From CAYLKS01 sp964384205 [NCBI: uncultured bacterium] (GTDB lineage Bacteria > JAGOEH01), in contig CAYLKS010000053.1 of the NCBI GenBank assembly GCA_964384205.1, positions 1 through 20,141 on the forward strand: a stretch of DNA of 20,141 nt. The letters are read 5' to 3'. The notes under the pieces were generated by a model. It made no database searches. It was not told the origin of the DNA and saw only the letters and a program-made list of their open reading frames with translations. A program made the translations under genes and the position numbers. Shown here piece after piece: positions 1 through 7,766 of the stretch. Each line of letters opens with the position of its first letter. Positions within the stretch are counted from its first letter, which is position 1.

Positions 1-183
1 CCGATAGACCCGCTGTTACATAATAATACATATTTTTTCCATTATCAAGGGAAAGATATTAAAATTTTCAAAAAATTAAGAAATCTTGTTTCGCTAATAA
101 ACAATAGTATTGATAGAGGTACAAATATTTTTTCAGACAATGAATTAAATAAATTTTTTGAAATTAAATTTTTTCAAAATTAA
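1..183 (+). CDS. C-terminal fragment of an unidentified protein
   Basis: Frame 1 is open from the first base to a TAA at 181-183, giving the last 60 residues of a protein that begins outside the window. The piece is rich in Asn, Phe, Ile and Lys and shows no motif I recognise. It lies on the same strand as the methylmalonyl-CoA operon. A promoter-like sequence begins 17 bases after its stop, so it probably belongs to a separate transcription unit. The open frame could be fortuitous in such AT-rich DNA, although 60 codons without a stop in this composition favours a real gene end. Confidence 0.5.
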   Translation, partial: PIDPLLHNNTYFFHYQGKDIKIFKKLRNLVSLINNSIDRGTNIFSDNELNKFFEIKFFQN

Positions 184-200
184 AATGAAAATAACTTTTC

Positions 201-229
201 TTGACTATCTAATTCTATTAATTTATATT
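201..229 (+). promoter_or_regulatory. Sigma70-like promoter of the methylmalonyl-CoA operon
   Basis: TTGACT (201-206, one mismatch to the -35 consensus) is followed after 17 bases by TATATT (224-229, one mismatch to the -10 consensus). Transcription would start near 236. That leaves about 16 bases of leader carrying the ribosome binding site of the gene starting at 253, and it makes an ATG at 238 an unlikely start. Candidate from sequence only. Confidence 0.6.
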
Positions 230-252
230 TAAAACAAATGAAAGGAGAAAAA

Positions 253-534
253 ATGGATATCGAAGAAATCACAATGAATTACGAAGATGAAGAAGGGAAA
301 TTGGTAGTAAAAGAATTAGATAAATTTATACTATCAAAAGGAGCATGGTCAACTATAATGTTTCTTTATCAAAATCTTAATAAACGCACTGGAGAATATT
401 CCGAACCAATGGTGAGAATAGCAAGATATAAAAAATCAGGAGATTTTTATAGATTACAAAGCAAATTTAATATATCAAGCAAAGCTCAGGCTTTAAAAAT
501 TATCAGCAAGCTACAAGAATGGTATAAAGAATAA
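253..534 (+). CDS. Small protein of unknown function leading the mutase operon
   Basis: A 93-residue protein with an acidic N-terminal segment (about residues 1-25) and a basic, aromatic C-terminal half that includes [17 protein letters not shown]. No signal peptide or membrane segment is visible. The ATG at 253 is preferred over an in-frame ATG at 238 because AAAGGAG (241-247) sits 5 bases before it and the predicted transcript begins at about 236. The gene ends 29 bases before the mutase catalytic subunit and shares its promoter. The sequence resembles a type of small conserved hypothetical protein I loosely remember from anaerobic bacteria, but I cannot name a family or function. A role tied to the mutase or to propionate metabolism is only inferred from position. 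Confidence 0.8.
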   Translation: MDIEEITMNYEDEEGKLVVKELDKFILSKGAWSTIMFLYQNLNKRTGEYSEPMVRIARYKKSGDFYRLQSKFNISSKAQALKIISKLQEWYKE

Positions 535-563
535 AATCTTTAAAAACTGGAGGGATTTTTAAA

Positions 564-2231
564 ATGGATCTGGACAAAATCAAAGAATCTAAACAAAAGT
601 GGGAGCAAACAACCCTTGCTAAATTCAAAGAAAAGGCTCCCGAATGGAGAGAAGAATTTGTTACCGGTTCCTCTCAAAAAGTAGAAGAATTATATACTCC
701 TCTCGATGTAAATTATGATAATTATTTAAATGACATAGGATTTCCAGGAGAATATCCTTTTACAAGAGGCGTTTATCCAACAATGTATAGAGGAAGATTA
801 TGGACAATGAGGCAATATGCAGGATTTGGTACTGCGGAACAATCCAATGAAAGATATAAATATTTATTAGCAAATGGGCAAACTGGTCTTTCTGTTGCTT
901 TCGATTTGCCAACACAAATCGGATACGATTCAGATGATCCAATGTCCGAAGGTGAAGTTGGAAAAGTCGGCGTAGCAATTGATAGTTTATACGATATGGA
1001 AATATTATTCAAAGATATTCCATTAGATAAAGTATCTACCTCGATGACAATCAACGCACCTGCTTCAATATTGCTTGCAATGTATATAGCTGTTGCCGAA
1101 AAACAAAATATACCTCGCTCAGTTTTAAGAGGAACAATCCAGAACGATATATTAAAAGAATATGTTGCTCGTGGTACTTATATCTTTCCACCTAAACCAT
1201 CAATGAGACTAATTGTAAATACATTTGAATTTTGCTCTAAAGAAATGCCTAAATGGAACACAATAAGTATATCAGGTTACCATATAAGAGAAGCAGGTTC
1301 AACTGCTGTGCAAGAAATAGCTTTTACATTAGCAGATGGTATAGAATATTGTAAAGCCGCTATAAAAGCTGGATTAGATATTGATAAATTTGCACCAAGA
1401 TTATCATTTTTCTTTAATGCTCATAATGATTTATTAGAAGAAGTTGCAAAATTTAGAGCTGCCAGAAGATTATGGGCAAAAATCATGAAAGAAAAATTTA
1501 ATGCTCAAAATCCAAAATCAATGATGTTAAGATTTCACACACAAACTGGCGGTTCAACATTAACAGCACAGCAACCTGACAATAATATAATCAGAGTGGC
1601 AATTCAAGCATTAGCCGCAGTATTAGGCGGTACCCAAAGCTTACATACAAATTCCAGAGATGAAGCTTTAGCTTTGCCTACTGAAAAATCAGTACAAATT
1701 GCATTAAGAACTCAGCAAATTATTGCTTATGAATCTGGTGTTATAAACACTGTTGATCCTCTTGCAGGTTCATATTATGTAGAATCTCTAACAGATAAAA
1801 TAGAAAAAGAAGCTGTGGCTTATATTGAAAAAATCGAAGAAATGGGAGGTATGGTAGAAGCTATTGAACAGGGCTATGTACAAAAAGAAATTCAGGATTC
1901 TGCATATAGATATCAAAAAGACATCGAGGAAGGCAAAAGAATAATAGTTGGTTTAAACAAATTCCAGGTAGAAGAAGAACCACCTAAAGATTTATTAAAA
2001 GTAGATCCCGGTATCAGAGAAACTCAAATTGAAAAAATAAAAAAAGTGAAATCTTTTAGAAATGAAACAAAAGTACAGCAGACTTTGAAAAAAATAGAAG
2101 AAGTTGCAAAAACTGATGAAAATTTAATGCCTTATATAATAGATGCTGTAAAAGAATATGCAACCTTAGGAGAAATTACAAATACTTTAAGAAAAGTATT
2201 TGGTGAATATGAACCTCAAAATATTTTTTAA
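564..2231 (+). CDS. mcmA: Methylmalonyl-CoA mutase, catalytic (large) subunit
   Basis: This 555-residue protein is the substrate-binding TIM-barrel part of an adenosylcobalamin-dependent acyl-CoA mutase. It interconverts (R)-methylmalonyl-CoA and succinyl-CoA in the cytoplasm. Typical stretches are [21 protein letters not shown] (from residue 68), [17 protein letters not shown] (108-124), [11 protein letters not shown] (190-200), [11 protein letters not shown] (235-245) and [12 protein letters not shown]. Tyr85 and Arg215 fall where methylmalonyl-CoA mutases have Tyr89 and Arg207; isobutyryl-CoA mutases are known to differ at both, so the substrate call is fairly firm. His240 matches the conserved active-site histidine. 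The B12 domain is absent and is supplied by the next gene, the usual split arrangement in archaea and many anaerobes. GGAGGG at 549-554 lies 9 bases before the start. Confidence 0.96.
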   Translation: MDLDKIKESKQKWEQTTLAKFKEKAPEWREEFVTGSSQKVEELYTPLDVNYDNYLNDIGFPGEYPFTRGVYPTMYRGRLWTMRQYAGFGTAEQSNERYKYLLANGQTGLSVAFDLPTQIGYDSDDPMSEGEVGKVGVAIDSLYDMEILFKDIPLDKVSTSMTINAPASILLAMYIAVAEKQNIPRSVLRGTIQNDILKEYVARGTYIFPPKPSMRLIVNTFEFCSKEMPKWNTISISGYHIREAGSTAVQEIAFTLADGIEYCKAAIKAGLDIDKFAPRLSFFFNAHNDLLEEVAKFRAARRLWAKIMKEKFNAQNPKSMMLRFHTQTGGSTLTAQQPDNNIIRVAIQALAAVLGGTQSLHTNSRDEALALPTEKSVQIALRTQQIIAYESGVINTVDPLAGSYYVESLTDKIEKEAVAYIEKIEEMGGMVEAIEQGYVQKEIQDSAYRYQKDIEEGKRIIVGLNKFQVEEEPPKDLLKVDPGIRETQIEKIKKVKSFRNETKVQQTLKKIEEVAKTDENLMPYIIDAVKEYATLGEITNTLRKVFGEYEPQNIF

Positions 2232-2246
2232 TAGGAGTGATAAAAA

Positions 2247-2666
2247 ATGGATAAAAATAAAATAAGAATTCTAATAGCAAAAGTTGGATTAGACGGCCAT
2301 GATAGAGGTGCAAAATATATATCACAAGCACTTAGAGATAAAGGATACGAAGTTATATACACTGGTATAAGGCAAACTCCTGAAAATATTGTCAATACAG
2401 CAATTCAAGAGGATGTTCAGTTTTTAGGTTTAAGTTTATTATCAGGTGCGCATAATCAATTATTCCCAAAGGTCGTTGAGCTTTTAAAAGAAAAAGGTGC
2501 TGATGATATTATTGTATTTGGCGGCGGTGTTATTCCTCCAGATGATATTCCTTTTCTAAAAAGTAAAGGTATAAAAGAGGTTTTCACTCCCGGAACTACT
2601 ATAGATCAAATGGAAGAATTTATTGAAAAATGCCTTAAAGAGAAAGAAAATGCAAAAGCTAATTGA
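2247..2666 (+). CDS. mcmB: Methylmalonyl-CoA mutase, cobalamin-binding (small) subunit
   Basis: A 139-residue Rossmann-like B12-binding domain that pairs with the large subunit encoded just upstream to form the active mutase. The cobalt-coordinating signature DGHDRG occupies residues 16-21, with His18 as the expected lower axial ligand (base-off/His-on binding). The nucleotide-tail loop motifs GLSLLSGAH (61-69) and FGGGVIP (91-97) are also present. The length fits stand-alone small subunits of about 130-145 residues. AGGAG at 2233-2237 precedes the ATG by 9 bases, and the gap from the large subunit is 15 bases. The 3' end overlaps the start of the MeaB gene by 17 bases, suggesting coupled translation. 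Confidence 0.95.
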   Translation: MDKNKIRILIAKVGLDGHDRGAKYISQALRDKGYEVIYTGIRQTPENIVNTAIQEDVQFLGLSLLSGAHNQLFPKVVELLKEKGADDIIVFGGGVIPPDDIPFLKSKGIKEVFTPGTTIDQMEEFIEKCLKEKENAKAN

Positions 2667-3588
2667 AGATCTAAAAAATAAAAAACCACTGGCACTGCCA
2701 AAAGCTATATCTCTTGCAGAAAATGAACCTTTTAAAGCGGCAAAATTATTTGAACCAATAATAAAAAATAGAAAAGAAAAAATAAAAATAGGCTTTACCG
2801 GTTCACCTGGAGCCGGTAAAAGCACTTTAATAAAATCAATCTCAAATAAAATATTAAAAGAAGGCTATAAAATAGGTATCATAGCTGTTGACCCAAGTAG
2901 TCCATTTTCAGGTGGGGCTCTTCTTGGAGATAGATTAAGAATGAATTTTAAAAATTTTGATCCAAACAAAATTTATATAAGAAGTCTATCTTCAAGAGGA
3001 CATCTCGGCGGCTTGTCTCCAAATACAGTTTTATGTATAAAATTATTAGAATACTATGATTATGACTACATTTTAGTAGAAACTGTTGGAGTTGGACAGG
3101 ACGAAATTGAAATAATGTTTTATGTTGATATTATTTGTCTTGTTCTTGTTGCGGGACTCGGAGATGAAATTCAGGCTATTAAATCAGGGATAATGGAAAT
3201 AGCTGACATTTATATTGTCAATAAATGCCATAGAGAAGGCACATCAAAGCTAATAGCAGAATTAAAAAATTTTATAAACTTTGCCCCAAAATTCAAAGAA
3301 GAAGGAAATTGGATTCCTGAAATATTCCCTACTGAAGCTATCGAATCAGAAGGCATTGATAAATTATGGGGGAGAATAAAAAATCTATTAAAAGATGATA
3401 AGTTTAAACAAAATTTAGAAAAAAGAAAAAAACTTCAAATATATAACCAGGCTTATCATTCAATTATGCAATTTTTTAGAAACAAAACTTTAGAACATTT
3501 ATCCAGGTATAGAAACCAAATAGATATAAATAACCAGGAAGAAATAATAAATAAAATAATACATACTATTAAAAAGGAGGACATATAA
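2650..3588 (+). CDS. meaB: MeaB/ArgK-type G3E GTPase, mutase chaperone
   Basis: A 312-residue G3E-family GTPase, the partner that loads adenosylcobalamin into methylmalonyl-CoA mutase and protects it from inactivation. Walker A GSPGAGKS is at residues 51-58. The MeaB signature [15 protein letters not shown] and the switch/Walker B-like ETVGVGQDE follow, then [16 protein letters not shown]. The base-recognition motif reads NKCH where MeaB proteins normally have NKAD; the reading was checked codon by codon (AAT AAA TGC CAT). The Asp of this motif normally contacts guanine, so nucleotide specificity may be altered. The start at 2650 is chosen over an in-frame TTG at 2623 because MQKLIEDL matches the usual family N-terminus. 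The gene overlaps mcmB by 17 bases and the epimerase by one base (TAATG). Confidence 0.93.
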   Translation: MQKLIEDLKNKKPLALPKAISLAENEPFKAAKLFEPIIKNRKEKIKIGFTGSPGAGKSTLIKSISNKILKEGYKIGIIAVDPSSPFSGGALLGDRLRMNFKNFDPNKIYIRSLSSRGHLGGLSPNTVLCIKLLEYYDYDYILVETVGVGQDEIEIMFYVDIICLVLVAGLGDEIQAIKSGIMEIADIYIVNKCHREGTSKLIAELKNFINFAPKFKEEGNWIPEIFPTEAIESEGIDKLWGRIKNLLKDDKFKQNLEKRKKLQIYNQAYHSIMQFFRNKTLEHLSRYRNQIDINNQEEIINKIIHTIKKEDI

Positions 3589-3980
3589 TGCTAAAAAAAA
3601 TAGACCACATCGGAATTGCTGTTGAATCATTAGAGGAAAGTAAAAAAATATTCCAATTGTTAGGATTACAATTCAAAGGGGAAGAAGAGGTAGAAGATCA
3701 AAAAGTTAAAGTAGCATTTTTCCAAATTGGTGAAGTAAATATAGAACTTCTTGAACCAACTTCTGATGATAGTCCTATTAAAAAATTTTTAGAAAAAAAA
3801 GGCCAGGGTATACATCATATTGCATATAATTCCGATAATATAGAAAAAGATTTGAAAAAATTTGAAGATGAAGGAATTGCTCTAATTGATAAAACTCCAC
3901 GAATAGGCGCTCATAATAAAAAAATTGCTTTCCTGCATCCAAAATCAACTGCAAAAATTCTCACTGAAATATGCCAATAA
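3588..3980 (+). CDS. mce: Methylmalonyl-CoA epimerase
   Basis: A 130-residue vicinal-oxygen-chelate (glyoxalase-fold) protein that interconverts (R)- and (S)-methylmalonyl-CoA. It links the mutase, which uses the R form, to the carboxyltransferase, which uses the S form. Two beta-alpha-beta-beta-beta modules are visible. The expected metal ligands are His7 (in IDHIGIAV), Glu53 (in NIELLEP), His77 (in GIHHIAY) and Glu127 near the C-terminus. The second ligand is Glu, where some family members carry Gln. PRIGAH (104-109) is a typical epimerase stretch. AAGGAGG at 3574-3580 is a strong ribosome binding site 7 bases from the ATG, and the start overlaps the MeaB stop by one base. Confidence 0.95.
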   Translation: MLKKIDHIGIAVESLEESKKIFQLLGLQFKGEEEVEDQKVKVAFFQIGEVNIELLEPTSDDSPIKKFLEKKGQGIHHIAYNSDNIEKDLKKFEDEGIALIDKTPRIGAHNKKIAFLHPKSTAKILTEICQ

Positions 3981-4011
3981 AAACTTAAAAAAGATGCTAT
4001 AAGGGGGGAAT

Positions 4012-5562
4012 ATGAGTCACGAGCTCGAAATAAATAAACTAAAAGCTCTAAAAGAAGAAGCTTTAAAGGCAGGTGGAGAAAAGCGTATTGCATCTCAGCA
4101 TAAAAAAGGAAAATTAACAGCAAGAGAAAGAATCGAAAGATTATTAGACAAGGGCAGTTTTGTAGAACTTGATATGTTAAAACAACATAGAACCACTGAA
4201 TTTGGATTAGGAGAAAACAAACCATTAACAGATGGTGTAATAACAGGTTATGGAACAATTAAAGGCAGAAAAGTATTCATTTTTTCACAGGATTTTACGA
4301 TTTTTGGAGGTTCGCTATCCGAAACATTTGCCGAAAAAATTATAAAGATAATGGATATGGCAGCTAAAACAGGATGTCCTGTTATCGGACTCAATGATTC
4401 AGGAGGCGCAAGGATTCAAGAAGGTATAGAATCTCTTGCTGGATATGCATATATCTTCTTAAGAAATGTTTTATACTCTGGTGTTATTCCGCAAATTAGT
4501 GCAATATTAGGACCATGCGCAGGAGGAGCCGTTTATTCCCCAGCTATCACAGATTTTACAATAATGACAAGAAAAACAAGCTATATGTTCGTCACAGGGC
4601 CAAAAGTGGTGAAAACTGTTACAAATGAAGATATCACTCCTGAACAATTAGGTGGCGCAAACGTACATGCAACTAAAAGTGGTGTTACTCACTTTGTTGC
4701 AGATAACGAAGATGAAGCTTTTGAATATATTGTAAAGTTATTATCATATATACCTCAAAATAACATGGAAAATCCACCATTTGTTTTATCTGATGATAGT
4801 GATGACAGAATAATACCAGAATTAAACGACATCATTCCAGAAAATCCTAATAAACCCTATGATATGAAGGAAATTATTCAGCAAGTAGTTGATATGGGAG
4901 AATTTTTAGAAGTCCATAAACATTGGGCACCTAATATAATAATAGGTTTTGCAAGAATTGGAGGCTATTCCGTAGGGATTATTGCAAATCAACCTAATAT
5001 GATGGCGGGCGTACTGGATAACAAAGCATCAAGAAAAGCAGCAAGATTTGTGAGATTCTGTGATGCTTTTAATATTCCTCTTATAACATTTGTTGATGTA
5101 CCGGGTTTTATGCCAGGTACAGTACAAGAATATGAAGGTATTATCTTAAATGGCGCAAAACTTTTATATGCTTTTGCTGAAGCTACAGTTCCCAAAATAA
5201 CAATAATAACAAGAAAAGCTTATGGCGGAGCTTATGATGTGATGAGTTCCAAACATATAAGAGGTGATTTAAATTTTGCATGGCCTACTGCTGAAATTGC
5301 AGTTATGGGACCTAAAGGCGCTGCAGAAATTCTATTTGCAAAACAAATTAAAAATTCTCCAAATCCAGAATTAGAACTCAAAAAATTAGAAACAGAATAT
5401 AGAGAAAAATTTGCCAATCCATATAGAGCTGCTTCAAGAGGGTACGTAGATGATGTTATTGTACCTGACCAAACCAGAGTTAAAATTATCAAAGGTTTAA
5501 AAATATTACAAACAAAGCATGATGAAAATCCTCCTAAAAAACATGGGAATATCCCATTATAA
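4012..5562 (+). CDS. mmdA: Propionyl-CoA/methylmalonyl-CoA carboxyltransferase subunit
   Basis: A 516-residue member of the biotin-dependent carboxyltransferase family (PccB, MmdA, transcarboxylase 12S). It moves CO2 between biotin and propionyl-CoA/methylmalonyl-CoA through two crotonase-like domains. Family stretches include [18 protein letters not shown] (33-50), [11 protein letters not shown] (128-138), the first oxyanion-hole loop GPCAGGA (167-173), DVPGFMPG (362-369) and the second oxyanion-hole loop KAYGGAYD (402-409). The full length matches the family. The neighbouring OadG-like and biotin-carrier genes favour a decarboxylase or transcarboxylase-type complex, but sequence alone does not separate these from the beta chain of propionyl-CoA carboxylase. 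An unusual G-rich ribosome binding site (AAGGGGGG, 4001-4008) lies 3 bases before the ATG. Confidence 0.93.
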   Translation: MSHELEINKLKALKEEALKAGGEKRIASQHKKGKLTARERIERLLDKGSFVELDMLKQHRTTEFGLGENKPLTDGVITGYGTIKGRKVFIFSQDFTIFGGSLSETFAEKIIKIMDMAAKTGCPVIGLNDSGGARIQEGIESLAGYAYIFLRNVLYSGVIPQISAILGPCAGGAVYSPAITDFTIMTRKTSYMFVTGPKVVKTVTNEDITPEQLGGANVHATKSGVTHFVADNEDEAFEYIVKLLSYIPQNNMENPPFVLSDDSDDRIIPELNDIIPENPNKPYDMKEIIQQVVDMGEFLEVHKHWAPNIIIGFARIGGYSVGIIANQPNMMAGVLDNKASRKAARFVRFCDAFNIPLITFVDVPGFMPGTVQEYEGIILNGAKLLYAFAEATVPKITIITRKAYGGAYDVMSSKHIRGDLNFAWPTAEIAVMGPKGAAEILFAKQIKNSPNPELELKKLETEYREKFANPYRAASRGYVDDVIVPDQTRVKIIKGLKILQTKHDENPPKKHGNIPL

Positions 5563-5577
5563 AAAAAGGAAGATATA

Positions 5578-5874
5578 ATGATATATGATGCTATAATTTT
5601 GACATTTTTAGGAATGGCAATTGTATTTATAATTCTCTTTATAATCTATATTAGTACAAACATTTCGTCTATAATAACAAATAAAATAATTTACAGAAAA
5701 CAAAATAAAATCATTGAAGAAAATGAAATTGTAGCGGCAATTACTATGGCTTTAAATATTTCAAAATATCGTATGAAACCGAGAACTATACCCGAACCAA
5801 CGAAATGGGTTTTGCAAAAAAGATATTTAGCAATGACATCTTATAAAAGGAAATTGGGTTATGGAAAGCTATAA
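5578..5874 (+). CDS. OadG-like membrane (gamma) subunit of a biotin-dependent decarboxylase/carboxylase
   Basis: A 98-residue protein with one N-terminal membrane helix (about residues 5-35), a basic linker, and EIVAAITMAL (50-59), a stretch typical of OadG/MmdC-type subunits, followed by a basic C-terminal tail. In sodium-pumping decarboxylases this subunit anchors and assembles the complex at the membrane. It starts 15 bases after mmdA behind an AAGGAAG-like site and overlaps the biotin carrier gene by 14 bases, so the three products are very likely one complex. The family is short and poorly conserved; the assignment rests on architecture, the EIVAAI stretch and position. Confidence 0.78.
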   Translation: MIYDAIILTFLGMAIVFIILFIIYISTNISSIITNKIIYRKQNKIIEENEIVAAITMALNISKYRMKPRTIPEPTKWVLQKRYLAMTSYKRKLGYGKL

Positions 5875-6352
5875 ATTTTTAATCAATAATAAGCCTTTTC
5901 GTGTAATAATTAAAAGTAAAAATTATCAAAAAGCAATTGTAGAAGTAAATGGTATGGATTTTGAGGTATATTTTGCTGAAAATATACTTACTAAAGATGA
6001 AACAATAATTAAGCCACAAAAAATAAAAAAATTAGAACATAGAAAAAAAGAACCTCCTATAGAAAAACCTTCAAAAACACAGCACAAGGTTGATACAAAA
6101 TCTCCCCAAGCTCCTGAAAAACAAAAAGAACAAAATATCCATAAGGTATTATACTCTCCTTTACCCGGAGTTGTTACTAAAATATTAGTAAGCCCTGGTA
6201 ATAACATAAAACAAAATGATTTAATTTGCATTTTAGAAGCTATGAAAATGGAAAATGAAGTTAGAGCAAAAATAGAAGGTACTGTCTCTAAAGTATTTAT
6301 TTCTCAAGGACAAACTATACAGGAAGGCGACCCCATTCTCCAGGTCGATTAA
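5861..6352 (+). CDS. Biotin carboxyl carrier protein of the (de)carboxylase
   Basis: A 163-residue biotin carrier. The N-terminal part (1-45) is a small beta-rich segment, followed by a Lys/Pro/Glu-rich flexible linker (about 50-95) and a C-terminal biotinyl/lipoyl domain (about 95-163). The biotinylation motif EAMKMEN places the modified lysine at residue 129. LYSPLPGVVTKILVSPG (97-113) is the usual start of the domain. It would carry carboxybiotin to or from the carboxyltransferase encoded two genes upstream. The gene overlaps the OadG-like gene by 14 bases, with AAAAGGA about 8 bases before the ATG. It is the last gene of the operon and ends 16 bases from the convergent methyltransferase gene. 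Confidence 0.93.
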   Translation: MESYKFLINNKPFRVIIKSKNYQKAIVEVNGMDFEVYFAENILTKDETIIKPQKIKKLEHRKKEPPIEKPSKTQHKVDTKSPQAPEKQKEQNIHKVLYSPLPGVVTKILVSPGNNIKQNDLICILEAMKMENEVRAKIEGTVSKVFISQGQTIQEGDPILQVD

Positions 6353-6368
6353 ATATTTTATATAACAT

Positions 6369-7298
6369 CTAAATTTTCCTAAACTTAGCTATAAAAAAAC
6401 CTTCAAAAATATTATTGGGGATTATTCTTTTGCAATATGTAAGAGTCGGTTCTAAATCCTTTTTTTTCCATTTAATTAATCCATCCAATACATTATCCAA
6501 AGGAATATCTAATTCAATTAATTTAAGATTATTATGAAATTTTTTTAATGCCCAATCAACTACAATTTCATTCTCCAAAATAGAAAAAGTACAGGTTGAA
6601 TAAACTATAATCCCTCCCTTTTTAGCTGAATTAATAGCTGAATATAATAATGATTTTTGCAGTTTCTGAAGATTTTTCGATTTTTTATGATTCCATGAAG
6701 AGATAGATTCCGGTTCATTTATATTAAAACGAGCTTCTGAGGAACACGGAACATCTACCAAAACCTTATCAAAATATTCATTGTATTTATAAAAAAACTT
6801 ACTTCCATCATATAAAAATGTATTAACAAAAGCCCCCCCCTGTTCCTTCAATAAAGCTTTTAATTTAAAAAATCTATTTCTTGATTTCTCAACTGCAAAT
6901 AGTTCTCCATTACCCCCTAAAATAGCAGCTATTGCTGAAGTTTTACTTCCCGGTGCAGCACATAAATCCAATACCCTATCATTTTTCTTTAAATCAAGAA
7001 CAAGAACAGGAATATAGCTCGATGGATTTTGAACATAAACAAAACTATTTTTATATACTTCCGTTTCTTGAAAAGCTCTAAAATCAGATTTTAAAATATA
7101 AAATTCTGAAGGATATAATAATCGTTCATATTTAACATCTTCTTTATTTAAAAGAAATTCCAATTTAGCAAAATCAGATATTTTGAGAAAATTAATTCTA
7201 AAGGTCTTTTTTTTATTAACATAAAAAGATTTGATTATCTCTTCTGTTTTTTCATTATAAATTTCTCTTAAATTTTCTAAAAATTTCTCAGGTAGCAT
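6369..7298 (-). CDS. RNA cytosine-5 methyltransferase, NOL1/NOP2/Sun family
   Basis: A 309-residue SAM-dependent enzyme predicted to methylate C5 of cytosine in rRNA or tRNA. FVYVQNPSSYIP (86-97) precedes the SAM-binding loop VLDLCAAPGSKT (109-120). The motif IV cysteine is Cys185 in VDVPCSS, and the motif VI nucleophile is Cys236 in YSTCTFS. The C-terminus EGFFIAKF is also typical. No NusB-like N-terminal domain is present, so it is not a full RsmB; the size fits RsmF cores or archaeal-type Trm4 enzymes, and the target base cannot be predicted. A run of eight G (8 C on the plus strand, 6833-6840) encodes Gly154-Gly155. The start lies 2 bases after the GAF gene's stop without a clear ribosome binding site, implying coupled translation. 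Confidence 0.88.
   Translation of the reverse strand: MLPEKFLENLREIYNEKTEEIIKSFYVNKKKTFRINFLKISDFAKLEFLLNKEDVKYERLLYPSEFYILKSDFRAFQETEVYKNSFVYVQNPSSYIPVLVLDLKKNDRVLDLCAAPGSKTSAIAAILGGNGELFAVEKSRNRFFKLKALLKEQGGAFVNTFLYDGSKFFYKYNEYFDKVLVDVPCSSEARFNINEPESISSWNHKKSKNLQKLQKSLLYSAINSAKKGGIIVYSTCTFSILENEIVVDWALKKFHNNLKLIELDIPLDNVLDGLIKWKKKDLEPTLTYCKRIIPNNIFEGFFIAKFRKI
6833..6840. repeat. C8/G8 homopolymer inside the methyltransferase gene
   Basis: Eight consecutive C on the plus strand (G on the coding strand) in otherwise AT-rich DNA, covering the last base of the codon for Gln153 through the first base of the codon for Ala156. A one-base slip would truncate the enzyme before the motif IV and motif VI cysteines. 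Seen directly; a switching role is only a possibility. Confidence 0.9.
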
Positions 7299-7300
7299 TA

Positions 7301-7750
7301 CTACAAAACACTTGCTACAATATTACAAACTTCTTCCAAAAATTTTCTATCCTCATCATCAAAGGCAGCAGCTTCATGAGAATCAATATCAATCTCTCCT
7401 ATTATTTCACCATCTTTATAAATAGGAACCACTATTTCTGATTTAACTTTCAAACTACAAGCAAGATAATTATCTTCAGCATTAACATCATCAACAATAA
7501 TTGGCTTATTTAAAGCAACAGCCTGACCACAAATACCCCTGCCAACAGGAATTTTAACATGCTCTGTGGGTTCACCAACAAAAGGCCCTAATTCCAGCAT
7601 ATTAGAATCATCTTTAGAAATAAAATAAAACCCCACCCAATTATAATATGGTAATTTTTCATTAATAATTTTACAAACATTAAACAAAAATTTTTCATTT
7701 CTATCTAATGCTTTTATCTCATCAATAATATTTTTAAATTTTTTATCCAT
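7301..7750 (-). CDS. GAF-domain protein, free methionine-(R)-sulfoxide reductase-like
   Basis: A 149-residue single GAF domain of the fRMsr type, which reduces free methionine-(R)-sulfoxide in the cytoplasm. Family stretches are NWVGFYF (37-43), LELGPFVGEP (52-61), IPVGRGICGQA (67-77), NYLACS (94-99), SEIVVPI (104-110) and EIDIDS. Compared with the E. coli enzyme, the cysteines of GICG (Cys74) and LAC (Cys98) are present, but the third position is His64 instead of Cys. Catalytic and one recycling cysteine therefore remain. A ligand-sensing role without reductase activity is the alternative. GGAAAGG about 5 bases before the ATG is a good ribosome binding site. The gene lies between radA (16-base gap) and the RNA methyltransferase (2-base gap). 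Confidence 0.8.
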   Translation of the reverse strand: MDKKFKNIIDEIKALDRNEKFLFNVCKIINEKLPYYNWVGFYFISKDDSNMLELGPFVGEPTEHVKIPVGRGICGQAVALNKPIIVDDVNAEDNYLACSLKVKSEIVVPIYKDGEIIGEIDIDSHEAAAFDDEDRKFLEEVCNIVASVL

Positions 7751-7766
7751 AGCACCTTTCCTATTT

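Noticed and set aside
238-252. In-frame ATG at 238 as start of the small leading gene
   Set aside because: It overlaps the predicted transcription start and lacks a ribosome binding site; the AAAGGAG lies downstream of it and serves the ATG at 253.
184-252. Cobalamin riboswitch ahead of the B12-dependent mutase operon
   Set aside because: The leader after the predicted promoter is only about 16 bases, and no B12-box-like sequence is visible; there is no room for a riboswitch.
564-2231. Isobutyryl-CoA or 2-hydroxyisobutyryl-CoA mutase instead of methylmalonyl-CoA mutase
   Set aside because: Tyr85 and Arg215 match the methylmalonyl-CoA-specific residues, and the operon holds the epimerase and carboxyltransferase.
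2623-2649. TTG at 2623 as start of MeaB
   Set aside because: It adds nine basic residues not typical of the family, while the ATG at 2650 gives the expected N-terminus.
3911-4258. 115-codon hydrophobic open frame on the minus strand
   Set aside because: It lies antisense to the epimerase end and mmdA start, both strongly supported; the Leu/Phe-rich translation is what an A-rich coding strand gives in reverse.
6369-7298. RsmB (16S rRNA m5C967 methyltransferase)
   Set aside because: The protein lacks the NusB-like N-terminal domain of about 140 residues found in RsmB.
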